Assembly (NCBI RefSeq): GCF_003060965.1
Contig: NZ_QAII01000100.1
Location: 1,433-39,518, forward strand
DNA: 38,086 nucleotides
DNA from: Caulobacter sp. HMWF025
GTDB taxonomy: Bacteria > Pseudomonadota > Alphaproteobacteria > Caulobacterales > Caulobacteraceae
Direction: 5' to 3'
Shown here: one piece after another, positions 7,479 to 15,984 of the stretch
Layout: the number at the start of each line of letters is the position of its first letter
Position numbering within the stretch: position 1 is the stretch's first letter
The notes under the pieces: model-generated
Databases searched by the model: none
Told to the model about the DNA's origin: nothing
The model's input: only the letters and a program-made list of their open reading frames with translations
Position numbers and translations under genes: made by a program

Positions 7479-8309
7479 ATGTGTCGCAAGCGCGCGCGCC
7501 TCGCAACCCTGATCGCCCCGGTCCTGATCGCCCTGGCCCCGATGGCCCATGCCGGCGAAGCCCCGGCCCGTCCGGCCGCCGACACCGATGCCTCGGCTCC
7601 AATGGGGCCGCGAAGGGCCACGCCGGCGCAGCGGGCCGAAGCCCGGCGCGCCGATCCGCTGGCCCGGGCCGCCTTCTGGGGATCGGAGCTCGCTGCCGAC
7701 GGTCGCGACGTAGAGGCCGGGGTCGCCCTGTCCCAGGCCCTGCGGGCCCTGGGCCGCTTTGACGAAGCCTCAGCCGCCGTGACCAAGGTCCTGATCGTCG
7801 CGCCGGAGGACGTCGAGGCCCTGCTCGAATCGGCCCGCGTGCACATCGCGCGGGGTCAGGGGTTCTATGCCATTGAGCCGGCCCGCAAGGCGGCTAGCCT
7901 GGCCCCGCGAGACTGGCGGCCGCAAAGCCTGCTCGGTGTGGCCTATGAGCAGGCCCAGCGCGACGACGAGGCCCTCGCCGCGCACAAGCAGGCCGTCGCC
8001 CTGGCCCCGAACGAAGCCACCCCCAATGCCAACTATGCCATGCATCTGGCCGCCCGTGGGGATCTGGCCGGGGCTGAGGCCCAGCTGAAACGGGCGGTCG
8101 CCCTGCCCTCCTCGACCATCCAGATCCGCCAGAACCTCGCCCTGGTCATCGGCCTGCAGGGCCGGCTGGCCGAGGCCGAGAAGCTGGCCCGCGAAGACCT
8201 GCCGCCCGAGTCCGTCGCCAACAACCTGGCCTGGCTGCGGGCCGCGACGGGCCAGGGGGCCAGCTCGATCCAGCCCCGCTCCTGGGAAGCCCTGAAGGCC
8301 GGCAGCTAA
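7479..8309 (+). CDS. tadD: Exported TPR protein, TadD-like
   Basis: With a start at 7479 the protein has 276 residues. A signal peptide (MCRKRARLATLIAPVLI... to AHA) precedes about five tetratricopeptide-like repeats, such as ALRALGRFDEASAAV, LLGVAYEQAQRDDEALAAH and NYAMHLAARGDLAGAEAQL. The C-terminal pattern RQNLALVIGLQGRLAEAEKLA then PPESVANNLAWLR is typical of TadD, a Tad pilus assembly factor needed for secretin formation. An ATG at 7449 is possible, but 7479 has GGAGAGA upstream and gives a normal signal peptide. The gene is 2 kb from tadC, which supports the call. It is convergent with the LytTR gene, with stops overlapping. Confidence 0.75.
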   Translation: MCRKRARLATLIAPVLIALAPMAHAGEAPARPAADTDASAPMGPRRATPAQRAEARRADPLARAAFWGSELAADGRDVEAGVALSQALRALGRFDEASAAVTKVLIVAPEDVEALLESARVHIARGQGFYAIEPARKAASLAPRDWRPQSLLGVAYEQAQRDDEALAAHKQAVALAPNEATPNANYAMHLAARGDLAGAEAQLKRAVALPSSTIQIRQNLALVIGLQGRLAEAEKLAREDLPPESVANNLAWLRAATGQGASSIQPRSWEALKAGS

Positions 8310-9124
8310 CGCCCGAGGCGGGCCAGCAGGGCATCACGATAGGTCCGGCTGGCGACCAGCTCGGCCCCGCTCTCCAGCACCAGCCGCCACGAACCGTCGG
8401 ACAGTGACTGCGTCTCGCACACCCGGGCCAGGTTGACGACGGTCGAGCGGTGGCTCCGCGCGAACACCGCTGGGTCCAGACGGGCTTCAAGGTTTTGCAG
8501 CGTGTCGCGCACCAGGCCTTCGCGCTGGTCCCAGTGCACGACCACATAGTTGCCCGCCGCCGCGAACCACTCGACCTGGCTCAGCATTACCGGCACGCGT
8601 CGCGAACCGGCTGACACCATGAGCCGATCCGTCGACGGGGTTTCGTGCCGTGCACGGGCCGCCGTCAGGGCCGCCTCAAGCCTGTCCGAGCGCACCAGCT
8701 CAAGCCCGATGCGACGGTGATGAGCCGCCGCGACGCCTACGGCCGCAATGGCGGTGTAGAGCAGGATTGAAACCGGCAAACGGCCCAGGGCCCGGCCTGA
8801 GGCCTCCGTCCAGCCCTCGCCCCCGACAAAGCTCATGTCGATCCAGGCGGCGGCCAGTGACTCCATCGGCGCGACGATGATGGCTGCCAGGGCCAGGGCA
8901 GCCATCCCGCGTCCACCAGCATCAAAGCGGCGCAAGATCAGCCAGACGAGGGCCGCAACCGGCACCCATGCGGCATAGCTGGTCCCCTGCCAGGCCAGGG
9001 ACTGCCCGACCTCCAGCGCTCCGCCCGACGCCCGGCGCGCATACCAGGCGGCACTGACCGTGGTGGCCAGATAGGCGTAGAGCCCGAAGCCCCAGGTCCA
9101 GACGGCCGTCGAGATCCGCCTCAC
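8306..9124 (-). CDS. Membrane-anchored LytTR-family transcriptional regulator
   Basis: From the GTG at 9122-9124 the protein has 272 residues. About four membrane segments fill residues 5-145, a short linker follows, and the C-terminal 100 residues form a LytTR DNA-binding domain (WFAAAGNYVVVHW, FARSHRSTVVNLARV, GAELVASRTYRDALLARL). LytTR domains bind direct repeats upstream of target promoters. Here the sensor is the membrane part and no histidine-kinase partner is present. The GTG overlaps the stop of the upstream DUF2306-like gene (GTGA), so they form one unit. An ATG 31 codons earlier would lie inside that gene. The position within the tad region suggests, without proof, a link to pilus control. 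Confidence 0.85.
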   Translation of the reverse strand: MRRISTAVWTWGFGLYAYLATTVSAAWYARRASGGALEVGQSLAWQGTSYAAWVPVAALVWLILRRFDAGGRGMAALALAAIIVAPMESLAAAWIDMSFVGGEGWTEASGRALGRLPVSILLYTAIAAVGVAAAHHRRIGLELVRSDRLEAALTAARARHETPSTDRLMVSAGSRRVPVMLSQVEWFAAAGNYVVVHWDQREGLVRDTLQNLEARLDPAVFARSHRSTVVNLARVCETQSLSDGSWRLVLESGAELVASRTYRDALLARLGR

Positions 9125-9792
9125 GGGCCGACGGGCACCGGACGGCGGTTCGCCAGAATGACGATCCAGATCAGCGCCATCGGCTGGAACAGCAGGGTCG
9201 GCCAGAGCTGGCTCCATGGCGTGGGCAAAACCGTCAGGAAGTTGCCGGAGAAGGCGCTCAATACCGCCCCGTAGGCGCTGAGCATCTTCACAAGATGCTC
9301 ATACGTCCAGAGCTGGGGCGAGAAGGGCCAGTCGGTCGGTCGCAGAAAGCGCCACAGATCCCAACCGCCATAGGTCAGGGCACCGTAAACGAGGGCCATG
9401 GACACAGCGGTGTTGCTACCGGTTTGCCCTGTCAGGATCAGGACAAGGACCCAAAGGCCGATGGACAACACCGTCAGGGTGACCGCCCAGTCCAGAGGCC
9501 GGGCGCGCTGGGCGGCATCCAGGTCAGGCCGCTTGCGTCGCAGGACCCGCACACCGGAGAAGACGGTGATGGAGGCCGTGGCGCTCAGCGCAGCGAAATA
9601 GGCGTTGAAGCGAAGGGCCGTCATCACCCAGGCACAGGCCAGGCCCACGGCCATCACTGCGGCGAAGAGACGCCCCGACAACCGGTGCCAGCGCCCCCCC
9701 TTGCGGGTGAGGATGGGCAGGACGCCAATGACGACCGCGCAGAGGCCCGCAGCGATGTGAAGAGCGAGGGCGGGTGCGAAGATCCAGGTCAT
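9121..9792 (-). CDS. DUF2306-like integral membrane protein
   Basis: The 223-residue protein has about seven predicted membrane segments. Histidines occur near helix 1 (ALALHIAAGL) and in the loop GGRWHRLSGRLFAAVM. The HRxxGR pattern with an early His-containing helix is typical of the DUF2306/cytochrome-b-like membrane families of unknown function. A late TYEHLVKMLSAY segment has another His. It may bind haem or simply sense membrane state. It is translationally coupled to the LytTR regulator, so it may modulate it. No function is established. Confidence 0.6.
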   Translation of the reverse strand: MTWIFAPALALHIAAGLCAVVIGVLPILTRKGGRWHRLSGRLFAAVMAVGLACAWVMTALRFNAYFAALSATASITVFSGVRVLRRKRPDLDAAQRARPLDWAVTLTVLSIGLWVLVLILTGQTGSNTAVSMALVYGALTYGGWDLWRFLRPTDWPFSPQLWTYEHLVKMLSAYGAVLSAFSGNFLTVLPTPWSQLWPTLLFQPMALIWIVILANRRPVPVGP

Positions 9793-9868
9793 GCTCCCCG
9801 GATGCCTGACCGCCGCCGGGTATGGACAGCGGCCTGTGACGAGACGCGGCTGGCCGGGACGAAAGCCC

Positions 9869-10063
9869 TCAGTTCAGGGCCCGCTCAAGCGCCTTTGCGG
9901 CCATCACGAACTTCTGGATCAGGGGCCCGGCAATCAGGTCGCGCAGCACAAAGACCAGCCCGGTCGCCAGGGTCAGGACCAGTCCGGTCTCGACCAGGGA
10001 ACCGGCTGACTCATCCTTCAGAAAATCGCGAAGCAGCGTTCGTCTCAGTCTCGGGCGTTTCAT
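9869..10063 (-). CDS. Divergent Flp/PilA-like small pilin (third pilin gene)
   Basis: The 64-residue protein reads FLKDESAGSLVETGLVLTLATG and aligns without gaps with the PilA stretch FLNDESGATAIEYGL. It keeps DES, the Glu five residues after the expected cleavage point and a single hydrophobic helix, but has Ala instead of Gly at -1 (Ala20|Gly21, Glu25 = +5) and Thr instead of the conserved Tyr. A very basic 12-residue head precedes it. The ATG at 10061-10063 was chosen over an earlier in-frame ATG because it gives a PilA-like leader. It lies 145 bases after tadC on the same strand. A minor or specialised pilin is likely; a non-processed relic is the alternative. Confidence 0.7.
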   Translation of the reverse strand: MKRPRLRRTLLRDFLKDESAGSLVETGLVLTLATGLVFVLRDLIAGPLIQKFVMAAKALERALN

Positions 10064-10208
10064 GGCAGCGTCCCAGTTCGATACGTCTGGGACCAATGCA
10101 CGCAAGGGATGAGCCGAAATCGACTTTCGGTAGATCCTTGTCTTCAGGGTATAGCGGTTCGCGCCAGGGGGCAGAGGTCTCCGCCCGCCCCATCGGTCGC
10201 CACGGGCT

Positions 10209-11195
10209 CTAGTGCTTGCCCATCACGTCCTGGATCTTGATGATCGCCGGGCCGAGGATCACGACGAACAGAACCGGCAGGAAGAACAGGATCATCGGAA
10301 CGGTCAGCTGGGCCGGGAGGGCTGCGGCCTTCTTCTCCGCCGCCGACAGGCGCAGCTCGCGGTTTTCCTTGGCCATCACGCGCAGGGCTGCGCCGAGCGG
10401 CGTGCCATAACGTTCGGCCTGGATCATGGCTGTCGACACGGACTTGATGCCTGGATGGTTGGTCCGGCGGGCCAGGCCTTCATAGGCGAGGCGGCGGTCA
10501 GGCAGATAGCTGAGTTCAGCCGTGAGCAGCGACATCTCCTCGGCCAGCTCCATCGAGCTGGACCCGACTTCGGCCCCGACCTTCTGGATGGCCGCCTCGA
10601 TCGACATGCCGCTTTCCACGCAGATCAGCAGCAGGTCGAGCGAGTCCGGAAAGGCCGCCACGATCGACTCGCGACGCTTCTGGGCGACGTTGCTGATGTA
10701 GACGTTCGGCGCGTAGTAGCCGATGGCCAGCGCCGCCATGCAGGCGCACATCTTCTGCATGCCGACGAGGCCGAAGTCATTGATCAGATAGATGTAGATC
10801 GCCGTGATGACCGCGAAGACGAACGGCATCACGAAGCGGAAGAAATAGAAGGTCGAGACCGGCTGCGGGCCGCGGAACCCGGCCTGGGCAAGCTTGTCGA
10901 CGACTTTGGGATCCTCGAGCAGCTTGGACAGTTGCAGCCGGTCGACGATGTTCTTGTAGAGACCCTCGTCAGCATGCCGCAGGGTGCTGCCGACAGCGGC
11001 CCCCTTCTGGGCCAGCGCCTCGCGAGAGCGGCGGCGCAACTCCTCGCGGCGGTTGGCCACCGACTTCAGGCGCCCCTCAAGACCCCGGTCCTTCATCATC
11101 GGCGCCGCGAGCGTGAGGATGGTGAGGAACACGACCAGGGCAATGAAGCCCGAGAGCAGGTTCGAGGGGTTGGTCAGGGTCGAGGCAATGTCCAT
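10209..11195 (-). CDS. tadC: Tad pilus inner-membrane platform protein TadC/CpaH
   Basis: This 328-residue GspF/T2SSF-family protein has an N-terminal membrane helix (about 13-32), two central helices (115-160) and a C-terminal helix (295-318). The T2SSF core shows SLDLLLICVESGMSIEAAIQ and LAEEMSLLTAELSYL. With TadB it forms the inner-membrane platform on which CpaF drives pilus extension and retraction. It begins 11 bases after tadB. It is the last clear machinery gene of the minus-strand cluster. Confidence 0.95.
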   Translation of the reverse strand: MDIASTLTNPSNLLSGFIALVVFLTILTLAAPMMKDRGLEGRLKSVANRREELRRRSREALAQKGAAVGSTLRHADEGLYKNIVDRLQLSKLLEDPKVVDKLAQAGFRGPQPVSTFYFFRFVMPFVFAVITAIYIYLINDFGLVGMQKMCACMAALAIGYYAPNVYISNVAQKRRESIVAAFPDSLDLLLICVESGMSIEAAIQKVGAEVGSSSMELAEEMSLLTAELSYLPDRRLAYEGLARRTNHPGIKSVSTAMIQAERYGTPLGAALRVMAKENRELRLSAAEKKAAALPAQLTVPMILFFLPVLFVVILGPAIIKIQDVMGKH

Positions 11196-11206
11196 CTGGC
11201 GTGCCC

Positions 11207-12184
11207 CTAGAACTTGAAGTTGATCATCTTGCGCATCACGAAGATGCCGATGCTCATCCAGATGCCGCCGGCCAGGAGCATCAGATGCCCCCGGGGGTCG
11301 GTAAACAACGGCTGCATGTAGGCCGGCGAGGTCACCGTGATCAGGACCACAACGCCGGGCGGCAGGCAGCCGATGATGAAGGCCGAGGCGATGGCTTCGG
11401 CCGACAGGGCCTTGATCTTCTCGCCCATCAGCTTGCGGGCCCGCAGGACAGTTGACAGGTTGCCGAGCGCCTCAGCGAGGTTGCCGCCGGTCTTCTGCTG
11501 AATGGACAGCACGATGGCGAAAAAGCGCAGCTCATTGGTCGGCATGTGCTCGTACATGCGCTCGAGGGCGGCATCCATCGGCATGCCCATGCCGACATTC
11601 TCGGTCAGCATGCGGAACTCTCCGGCCAGGGGCTCGGGACATTCCTTGCCGATGATCTTCAGGCAGTCATGGACCGGCAGGCCCGAGCGAATGCCGCGAA
11701 CGATGATGTCGATGGCGTCGGAGAAGGCCTCGGTGAACTTCTTGATGCGCGCAGTGGCCATGAAGCCGACCACCCAGCGCGGTAGACCAAAGCCGGCGGC
11801 AAACGCGGCCCCGAGGGCGATCAGCGGGTTCTGACCCAGGATGATGATCAGCAGACCCACCGTCACCCCGACGACGGCGCTGACGATCCAGAAGCCTTTG
11901 ACCTTCTCCCCGAGCCCGGCCTGACGGAGACGCGCGGCGATCGTGACGGACGCCTTCTTCTGCTGACGGTCCTGCTCTTTCAGGGTCTTCAGGATCTGCT
12001 TGCGACGGGCGTCCGGTGTGTTGGCCACAGCCTTGGCCCGGGCACTGGCGTCGCGCGCGCCGCCGCCGGCAATGGCCTGGGCCCGCTTGACGGTCCGCGC
12101 GGAGCTCTGGTCACCGCCGGCGAATACGAAGCCGATGCCGGCGATCGTGATGAAGCCCAGGATGGCGGCGAGGACGACCAGCAT
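11207..12184 (-). CDS. tadB: Tad pilus inner-membrane platform protein TadB/CpaG
   Basis: The 325-residue protein has an N-terminal membrane helix (2-25), a basic/charged linker (30-80), a helix pair near 95-145 and a C-terminal pair (265-320). The T2SSF core includes FSDAIDIIVRGIRSGLPVHDCL and ILSIQQKTGGNLAEALGNLS, which is the classic TadB pattern. It partners TadC and the CpaF ATPase. The start follows the cpaF stop by only 2 bases, so the genes are coupled. Confidence 0.95.
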   Translation of the reverse strand: MLVVLAAILGFITIAGIGFVFAGGDQSSARTVKRAQAIAGGGARDASARAKAVANTPDARRKQILKTLKEQDRQQKKASVTIAARLRQAGLGEKVKGFWIVSAVVGVTVGLLIIILGQNPLIALGAAFAAGFGLPRWVVGFMATARIKKFTEAFSDAIDIIVRGIRSGLPVHDCLKIIGKECPEPLAGEFRMLTENVGMGMPMDAALERMYEHMPTNELRFFAIVLSIQQKTGGNLAEALGNLSTVLRARKLMGEKIKALSAEAIASAFIIGCLPPGVVVLITVTSPAYMQPLFTDPRGHLMLLAGGIWMSIGIFVMRKMINFKF

Positions 12185-12186
12185 GG

Positions 12187-13680
12187 CTATTCCGCCGCGT
12201 CGAGGGCTTCGGCCAGCTCGCGCTCGAGGCCGTAGTAACGGGCACGGTCCCAGAAGCGCGGGCGGGCGATACCGGTCGAGCGGTGCTTGCCCACGACCTT
12301 GCCCTCGGCGTCCTCACCGGTGATTTCGTAGACGAACAGGTCCTGGGTGACGATGACATCGCCTTCGAGCCCGACCACCTCGGTGATGTGGGTGATGCGG
12401 CGGCTGCCGTCCCGCAGGCGTGCGGCCTGGACGATGACGTCGACCGAACCGACGATCATTTCCTTGATGGTCTTCGAGGGCAGGCCATAGCCGCCCATGG
12501 TGATCATGCTCTCGATACGGCTGATGGCTTCACGCGGGGTATTGGCGTGCAGCGTGCCCATCGAACCGTCGTGGCCGGTGTTCATGGCCTGGAGGAGGTC
12601 GAAGGCCTCCGGGCCACGGACTTCGCCGACGATGATCCGTTCAGGACGCATCCGCAGACAGTTCTTGACGAGATCGCGCATGGTCACCGCGCCCTGGCCT
12701 TCCAGGTTGGGCGGTCGGGTTTCCAGACGCACCACGTGCGGCTGCTGCAGCTGCAGTTCGGCGGCGTCCTCACAGGTCACGACCCGCTCGGTCGGATCGA
12801 TGAAGGCGGTCAGGCTGTTGAGCAGGGTAGTCTTGCCCGAGCCGGTACCGCCGGAAATGACGATGTTGCAACGGCAGGCGCCGATGACGCCCAGAACCCG
12901 CGCCCCTTCCGGGCTGATGGACGCATAGTCCACCAGGTTCTTCATCGTCAGCTTGTCCTTCTTGAACTTCCGGATGGTCAGGGTCGGACCATCAAGAGCC
13001 AGGGGCGGGGCAATGACGTTGACGCGGCTGCCGTCGGGAAGACGGGCGTCGCAGATCGGGCTGCTTTCGTCGACGCGGCGGCCGACCTGGCTGACGATCC
13101 GCTGGCAGATGTTCATCAGCTGCATGTTGTCGCGGAAGCGCACATTGGTCAGCTGGACCTTGCCGCCGACTTCGATGAACACCCGGTGCGCGCCATTGAC
13201 CATGATGTCGGCGATGTCGTCGCGGGCCAGCAGCGGCTCCAGCGGTCCGTAGCCGAGGACGTCATTGATGATGTCCTGGACCAGGTGTTCCTGCTCGGCC
13301 ACCGACATCGAGACGTTCTTGATCGCGACCAGCTCGGCCACAATGTCGCGGATCTCCTCGGCGGCGGCCTTGATGTCCAGCTGGGCCAGCTGGGACAGGT
13401 CGATCGTATTGAGCAGGGCGTTGAAGATCGTCGTCTTGGTGGCGTGGTAGTAGTCGCTCTGCTCGCGCACCACCTGGGTGGTCGCCGGCGCGCCCTGGGC
13501 TGCCCGCAACTGCTCAAGGCCCGGTGCGGGCTTGGGCGAGGCAACCTTGGGCGTAGGCGCCCCCTTCTCCGGCAGGGGCTCGACGCGTTGCGGACGCGTG
13601 GCGATGGCCGCTCCGCCCGCAGGGGCCGGGGGCGGGGCCTGACGATCCGTCGCCTGGGTCTGATCGCGCTTGCCGAACAT
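12187..13680 (-). CDS. cpaF: Tad pilus motor ATPase CpaF (TadA family)
   Basis: This 497-residue secretion ATPase has a Pro/Ala-rich N-terminus (1-60), an N-terminal domain with [13 protein letters not shown], and a RecA-like core. The Walker A motif GGTGSGKTT is at 277-285, the Walker B-like RIIVGEVRG at 348-356 and the His-box region [12 protein letters not shown] at 369-380. In Caulobacter-type Tad pili one CpaF motor powers both extension and retraction of the fibre. It sits between cpaE and tadB with gaps of 6 and 2 bases. Confidence 0.97.
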   Translation of the reverse strand: MFGKRDQTQATDRQAPPPAPAGGAAIATRPQRVEPLPEKGAPTPKVASPKPAPGLEQLRAAQGAPATTQVVREQSDYYHATKTTIFNALLNTIDLSQLAQLDIKAAAEEIRDIVAELVAIKNVSMSVAEQEHLVQDIINDVLGYGPLEPLLARDDIADIMVNGAHRVFIEVGGKVQLTNVRFRDNMQLMNICQRIVSQVGRRVDESSPICDARLPDGSRVNVIAPPLALDGPTLTIRKFKKDKLTMKNLVDYASISPEGARVLGVIGACRCNIVISGGTGSGKTTLLNSLTAFIDPTERVVTCEDAAELQLQQPHVVRLETRPPNLEGQGAVTMRDLVKNCLRMRPERIIVGEVRGPEAFDLLQAMNTGHDGSMGTLHANTPREAISRIESMITMGGYGLPSKTIKEMIVGSVDVIVQAARLRDGSRRITHITEVVGLEGDVIVTQDLFVYEITGEDAEGKVVGKHRSTGIARPRFWDRARYYGLERELAEALDAAE

Positions 13681-13686
13681 CCTGGG

Positions 13687-15264
13687 CTATTTCTTCCTGA
13701 ACAGGCCGGAGAGCATCGAGGTCTTCTGGACCGCAGGAGCCTCGCGCCGGCTGATCAACTGGGCGAGGTAGTCGATACCTTCGGCCGCCTTGGACTTCGG
13801 GGCCACCTCGGCGACCATCTGGCCGTTATTGGAGGCCTGACCGAAAAGCTTGGGATCGAACGGCAGCACCAGCGAGGGCGTGATGCCCAGCGCCTCACCG
13901 AAATCCTTGACCGGGATCTCCGGACGCCCGGGCACGCCGACCTGGTTGAGCACCAGGCGGGGCGGCGCGTCATTGGGACGGGCCTGCCGGACGAGATCGA
14001 CAATGTTTTTGGCGTTGCGCAACGATGCGAGATCCGGCGTGGCGACCACGACCAGGTCATCGGTGCCGATCAGGATCTTGCGCGTCCAGGCTCCCCAGCT
14101 GTGCGGGAGATCGAGGACCACGAACGGCGCAGCCCCCCGCACCTTCTGGGTGACTTCCTCGAATGCCTCGGCGGTGATTTCATAGTCCTGGTCCAGGGTG
14201 GCCGGCGCGGCCAGCAGCGACAGGCGATCACCGCAGCGCACCATCATCCGGTCCATCAGGACCGGATCCAGCCGGTCCGGCTGGGTCAGGGCATCGATCA
14301 CGCCCTGCAGGGGATCCTGGTTGAAGTCCAGACCGGCGGTCCCGAACGGCAGATCCAGATCAACGATGACCGTAGCAGACTGCATCCGCTCCGACATCGA
14401 CCAGGCGAAGTTGTGGGCCAGGGTCGAGGCCCCTACGCCGCCCTTGGCGCCGACAAAGGTCACCTGACGCCCGACGAACGGTGCGGCCGGATCGGCATAG
14501 AGCGCCGAGACGGCGCGGATCACCTGCAGCGGCCCAAGCGGCTGGGTCAGATATTCGCTGACACCACGGCGGATGAGCTCGCGGTAGAGCGCGATGTCGT
14601 TGGTCTGGCCGACGACCACGACCTTGGTCCCGGGGTCGCAGACCTGGGCCAGGGCATCCAGCTGGTACAGCAGCCGCTGGGCGCTATCGAGGCTCTCGAC
14701 CAGCACCAGCGAGGGCGTCGACTGGTTCTGGTAGAGGTCAACCGCAGCATCAAGGCCGCCGGTCCGGACCACGGTCGAGGCGCGGGCCATACGGCGGTCG
14801 GCCGCTGCCGCCTCGATCATCGCCGAGGTTTCAGGCCGGACGCAGAAGGCATGAATGGTGATGCGCGGGACGCTGGTCTCGCCCAGGGCCGCGTCGCCGC
14901 CGGCCAGGACGTCGGCATGGGATGCCGTCTCGGGCGCGACATAGGACGGCGGCGGAGACGCGGCCAGGCGATCCGGCGTCGGACGCGTAGGGGTTTGGGG
15001 CGCGGCGGGGGTCTGCATCATGGGAGCGGAGGTGGAAGCACTGCCCAGGACGGGCGCGTCGGCAAAGCCACTGTCAAAGGAAACGGCCTTCTGCTCGCGG
15101 GGGCGAGCCGGCGGGAAGGCCGCGAAAGGGTCTTCCAGTCCGTCCATGGCCGGGGCCAGGGCCGGAGCGGTCGAGCGCCAGGGGTCAGACCCTGCCGAGG
15201 TGAACTCATCGTCCGCATCGAAGCCCGTGTCGAAGGCTTCCGGATCATTGGGGAGACGCGCCAT
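13687..15264 (-). CDS. cpaE: Pilus assembly/localisation ATPase-like protein CpaE
   Basis: The 525-residue protein has a Pro/Ala-rich disordered N-terminus (1-130), a receiver-like domain (about 134-255, lacking a clear phospho-acceptor set) and a MinD/ParA-like ATPase domain. That domain carries the deviant Walker A motif GAKGGVGAST (272-281) and a DLDLPFG strand (302-308). CpaE proteins localise Tad pilus parts to the cell pole in Caulobacter. Its ATG overlaps the cpaD stop (TGATG), and a 6-base gap separates it from cpaF. Confidence 0.95.
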   Translation of the reverse strand: MARLPNDPEAFDTGFDADDEFTSAGSDPWRSTAPALAPAMDGLEDPFAAFPPARPREQKAVSFDSGFADAPVLGSASTSAPMMQTPAAPQTPTRPTPDRLAASPPPSYVAPETASHADVLAGGDAALGETSVPRITIHAFCVRPETSAMIEAAAADRRMARASTVVRTGGLDAAVDLYQNQSTPSLVLVESLDSAQRLLYQLDALAQVCDPGTKVVVVGQTNDIALYRELIRRGVSEYLTQPLGPLQVIRAVSALYADPAAPFVGRQVTFVGAKGGVGASTLAHNFAWSMSERMQSATVIVDLDLPFGTAGLDFNQDPLQGVIDALTQPDRLDPVLMDRMMVRCGDRLSLLAAPATLDQDYEITAEAFEEVTQKVRGAAPFVVLDLPHSWGAWTRKILIGTDDLVVVATPDLASLRNAKNIVDLVRQARPNDAPPRLVLNQVGVPGRPEIPVKDFGEALGITPSLVLPFDPKLFGQASNNGQMVAEVAPKSKAAEGIDYLAQLISRREAPAVQKTSMLSGLFRKK

Positions 15265-15974
15265 CAGTTAATCGCCTTGGAGATGGTGCCCTTGGCCTGA
15301 TCGTCCTTGGCCGACGATGTGACCTCGCCCTTGCGATACTTGCCCAGCACCGTATCCCGCCGGCCGGCGTCGATCGGCGCGCTGTCGCGCGGACGCAGGA
15401 GGTCCTCGGGATTGGCGATCTGGGCCGCGAGATTGGCCGCCATGGCGCAACCGAAATTGCCATAGGCCTCGTTGTTGCGGGTCGCCGTGAGGTTTTCCCA
15501 GTTATCGCCGCAGCGCGGGCCTTCAGCGATATAGGTCTGGAAGCCGACCCGGATCAGGGCCTGATCGCTGCCGGCAGCATCATAGGCGACAATCCTGACC
15601 TGCGGGGCCGGGGCGCCGTACATCATCAACCGGTCACGCACCTGCGAGGCCATTCGGCCCGACGCCGTTGACCCGGGGCCACCGACCGGCGCGCTGACAA
15701 CGATCTCGCGTGCCTCAGCCGAGAGCCAGCGCCCGACCAGCGCCCGCAGGGCCTGGTCCTGGGTGTCCGAGACGCCGGTATTGTGCGCCACCAACTGGAT
15801 CTCGTCCGGCTGGGGGGTGACCTTGATCCGGTCACGCCACTTTTCGGCTTCCAGGCCGGCCAGGGGCGGCGCGGTCGTGGGCTCCGGGCCCTTGGTGGCA
15901 CAGGCGGACAGACCGACAAGGGCCATGCCGATCAGGCCGGCCTTGAGGATGTGGGGCATGGAGCTGTTGTTCAT
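15264..15974 (-). CDS. cpaD: Pilus assembly lipoprotein CpaD
   Basis: The 236-residue protein begins with a lipoprotein signal peptide with lipobox GLSAC (Cys25). The mature domain contains DRIKVTPQPDEIQLVAHNTG and a C-terminal FGCAMAANLAAQIANPEDLLRP-type segment. The CGDNW...NFGCA cysteines and the 'NPxDLxxPR' ending are typical of CpaD, an outer-membrane-associated partner of the CpaC secretin. It lies 10 bases after cpaC and overlaps cpaE. Confidence 0.92.
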   Translation of the reverse strand: MNNSSMPHILKAGLIGMALVGLSACATKGPEPTTAPPLAGLEAEKWRDRIKVTPQPDEIQLVAHNTGVSDTQDQALRALVGRWLSAEAREIVVSAPVGGPGSTASGRMASQVRDRLMMYGAPAPQVRIVAYDAAGSDQALIRVGFQTYIAEGPRCGDNWENLTATRNNEAYGNFGCAMAANLAAQIANPEDLLRPRDSAPIDAGRRDTVLGKYRKGEVTSSAKDDQAKGTISKAIN

Positions 15975-15984
15975 GGCCGCGTCC

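Noticed and set aside
10114..10130. CCGAAA/TTTCGG hairpin between tadC and the third pilin gene as a terminator
   Set aside because: The stem is only 6 bp and there is no T-run on the minus strand.
12283..15300. A 1005-codon open frame on the plus strand
   Set aside because: It lies wholly opposite cpaF and cpaE, has a His/Asp/Arg/Gly-rich composition typical of antisense frames in GC-rich DNA and matches no known family.
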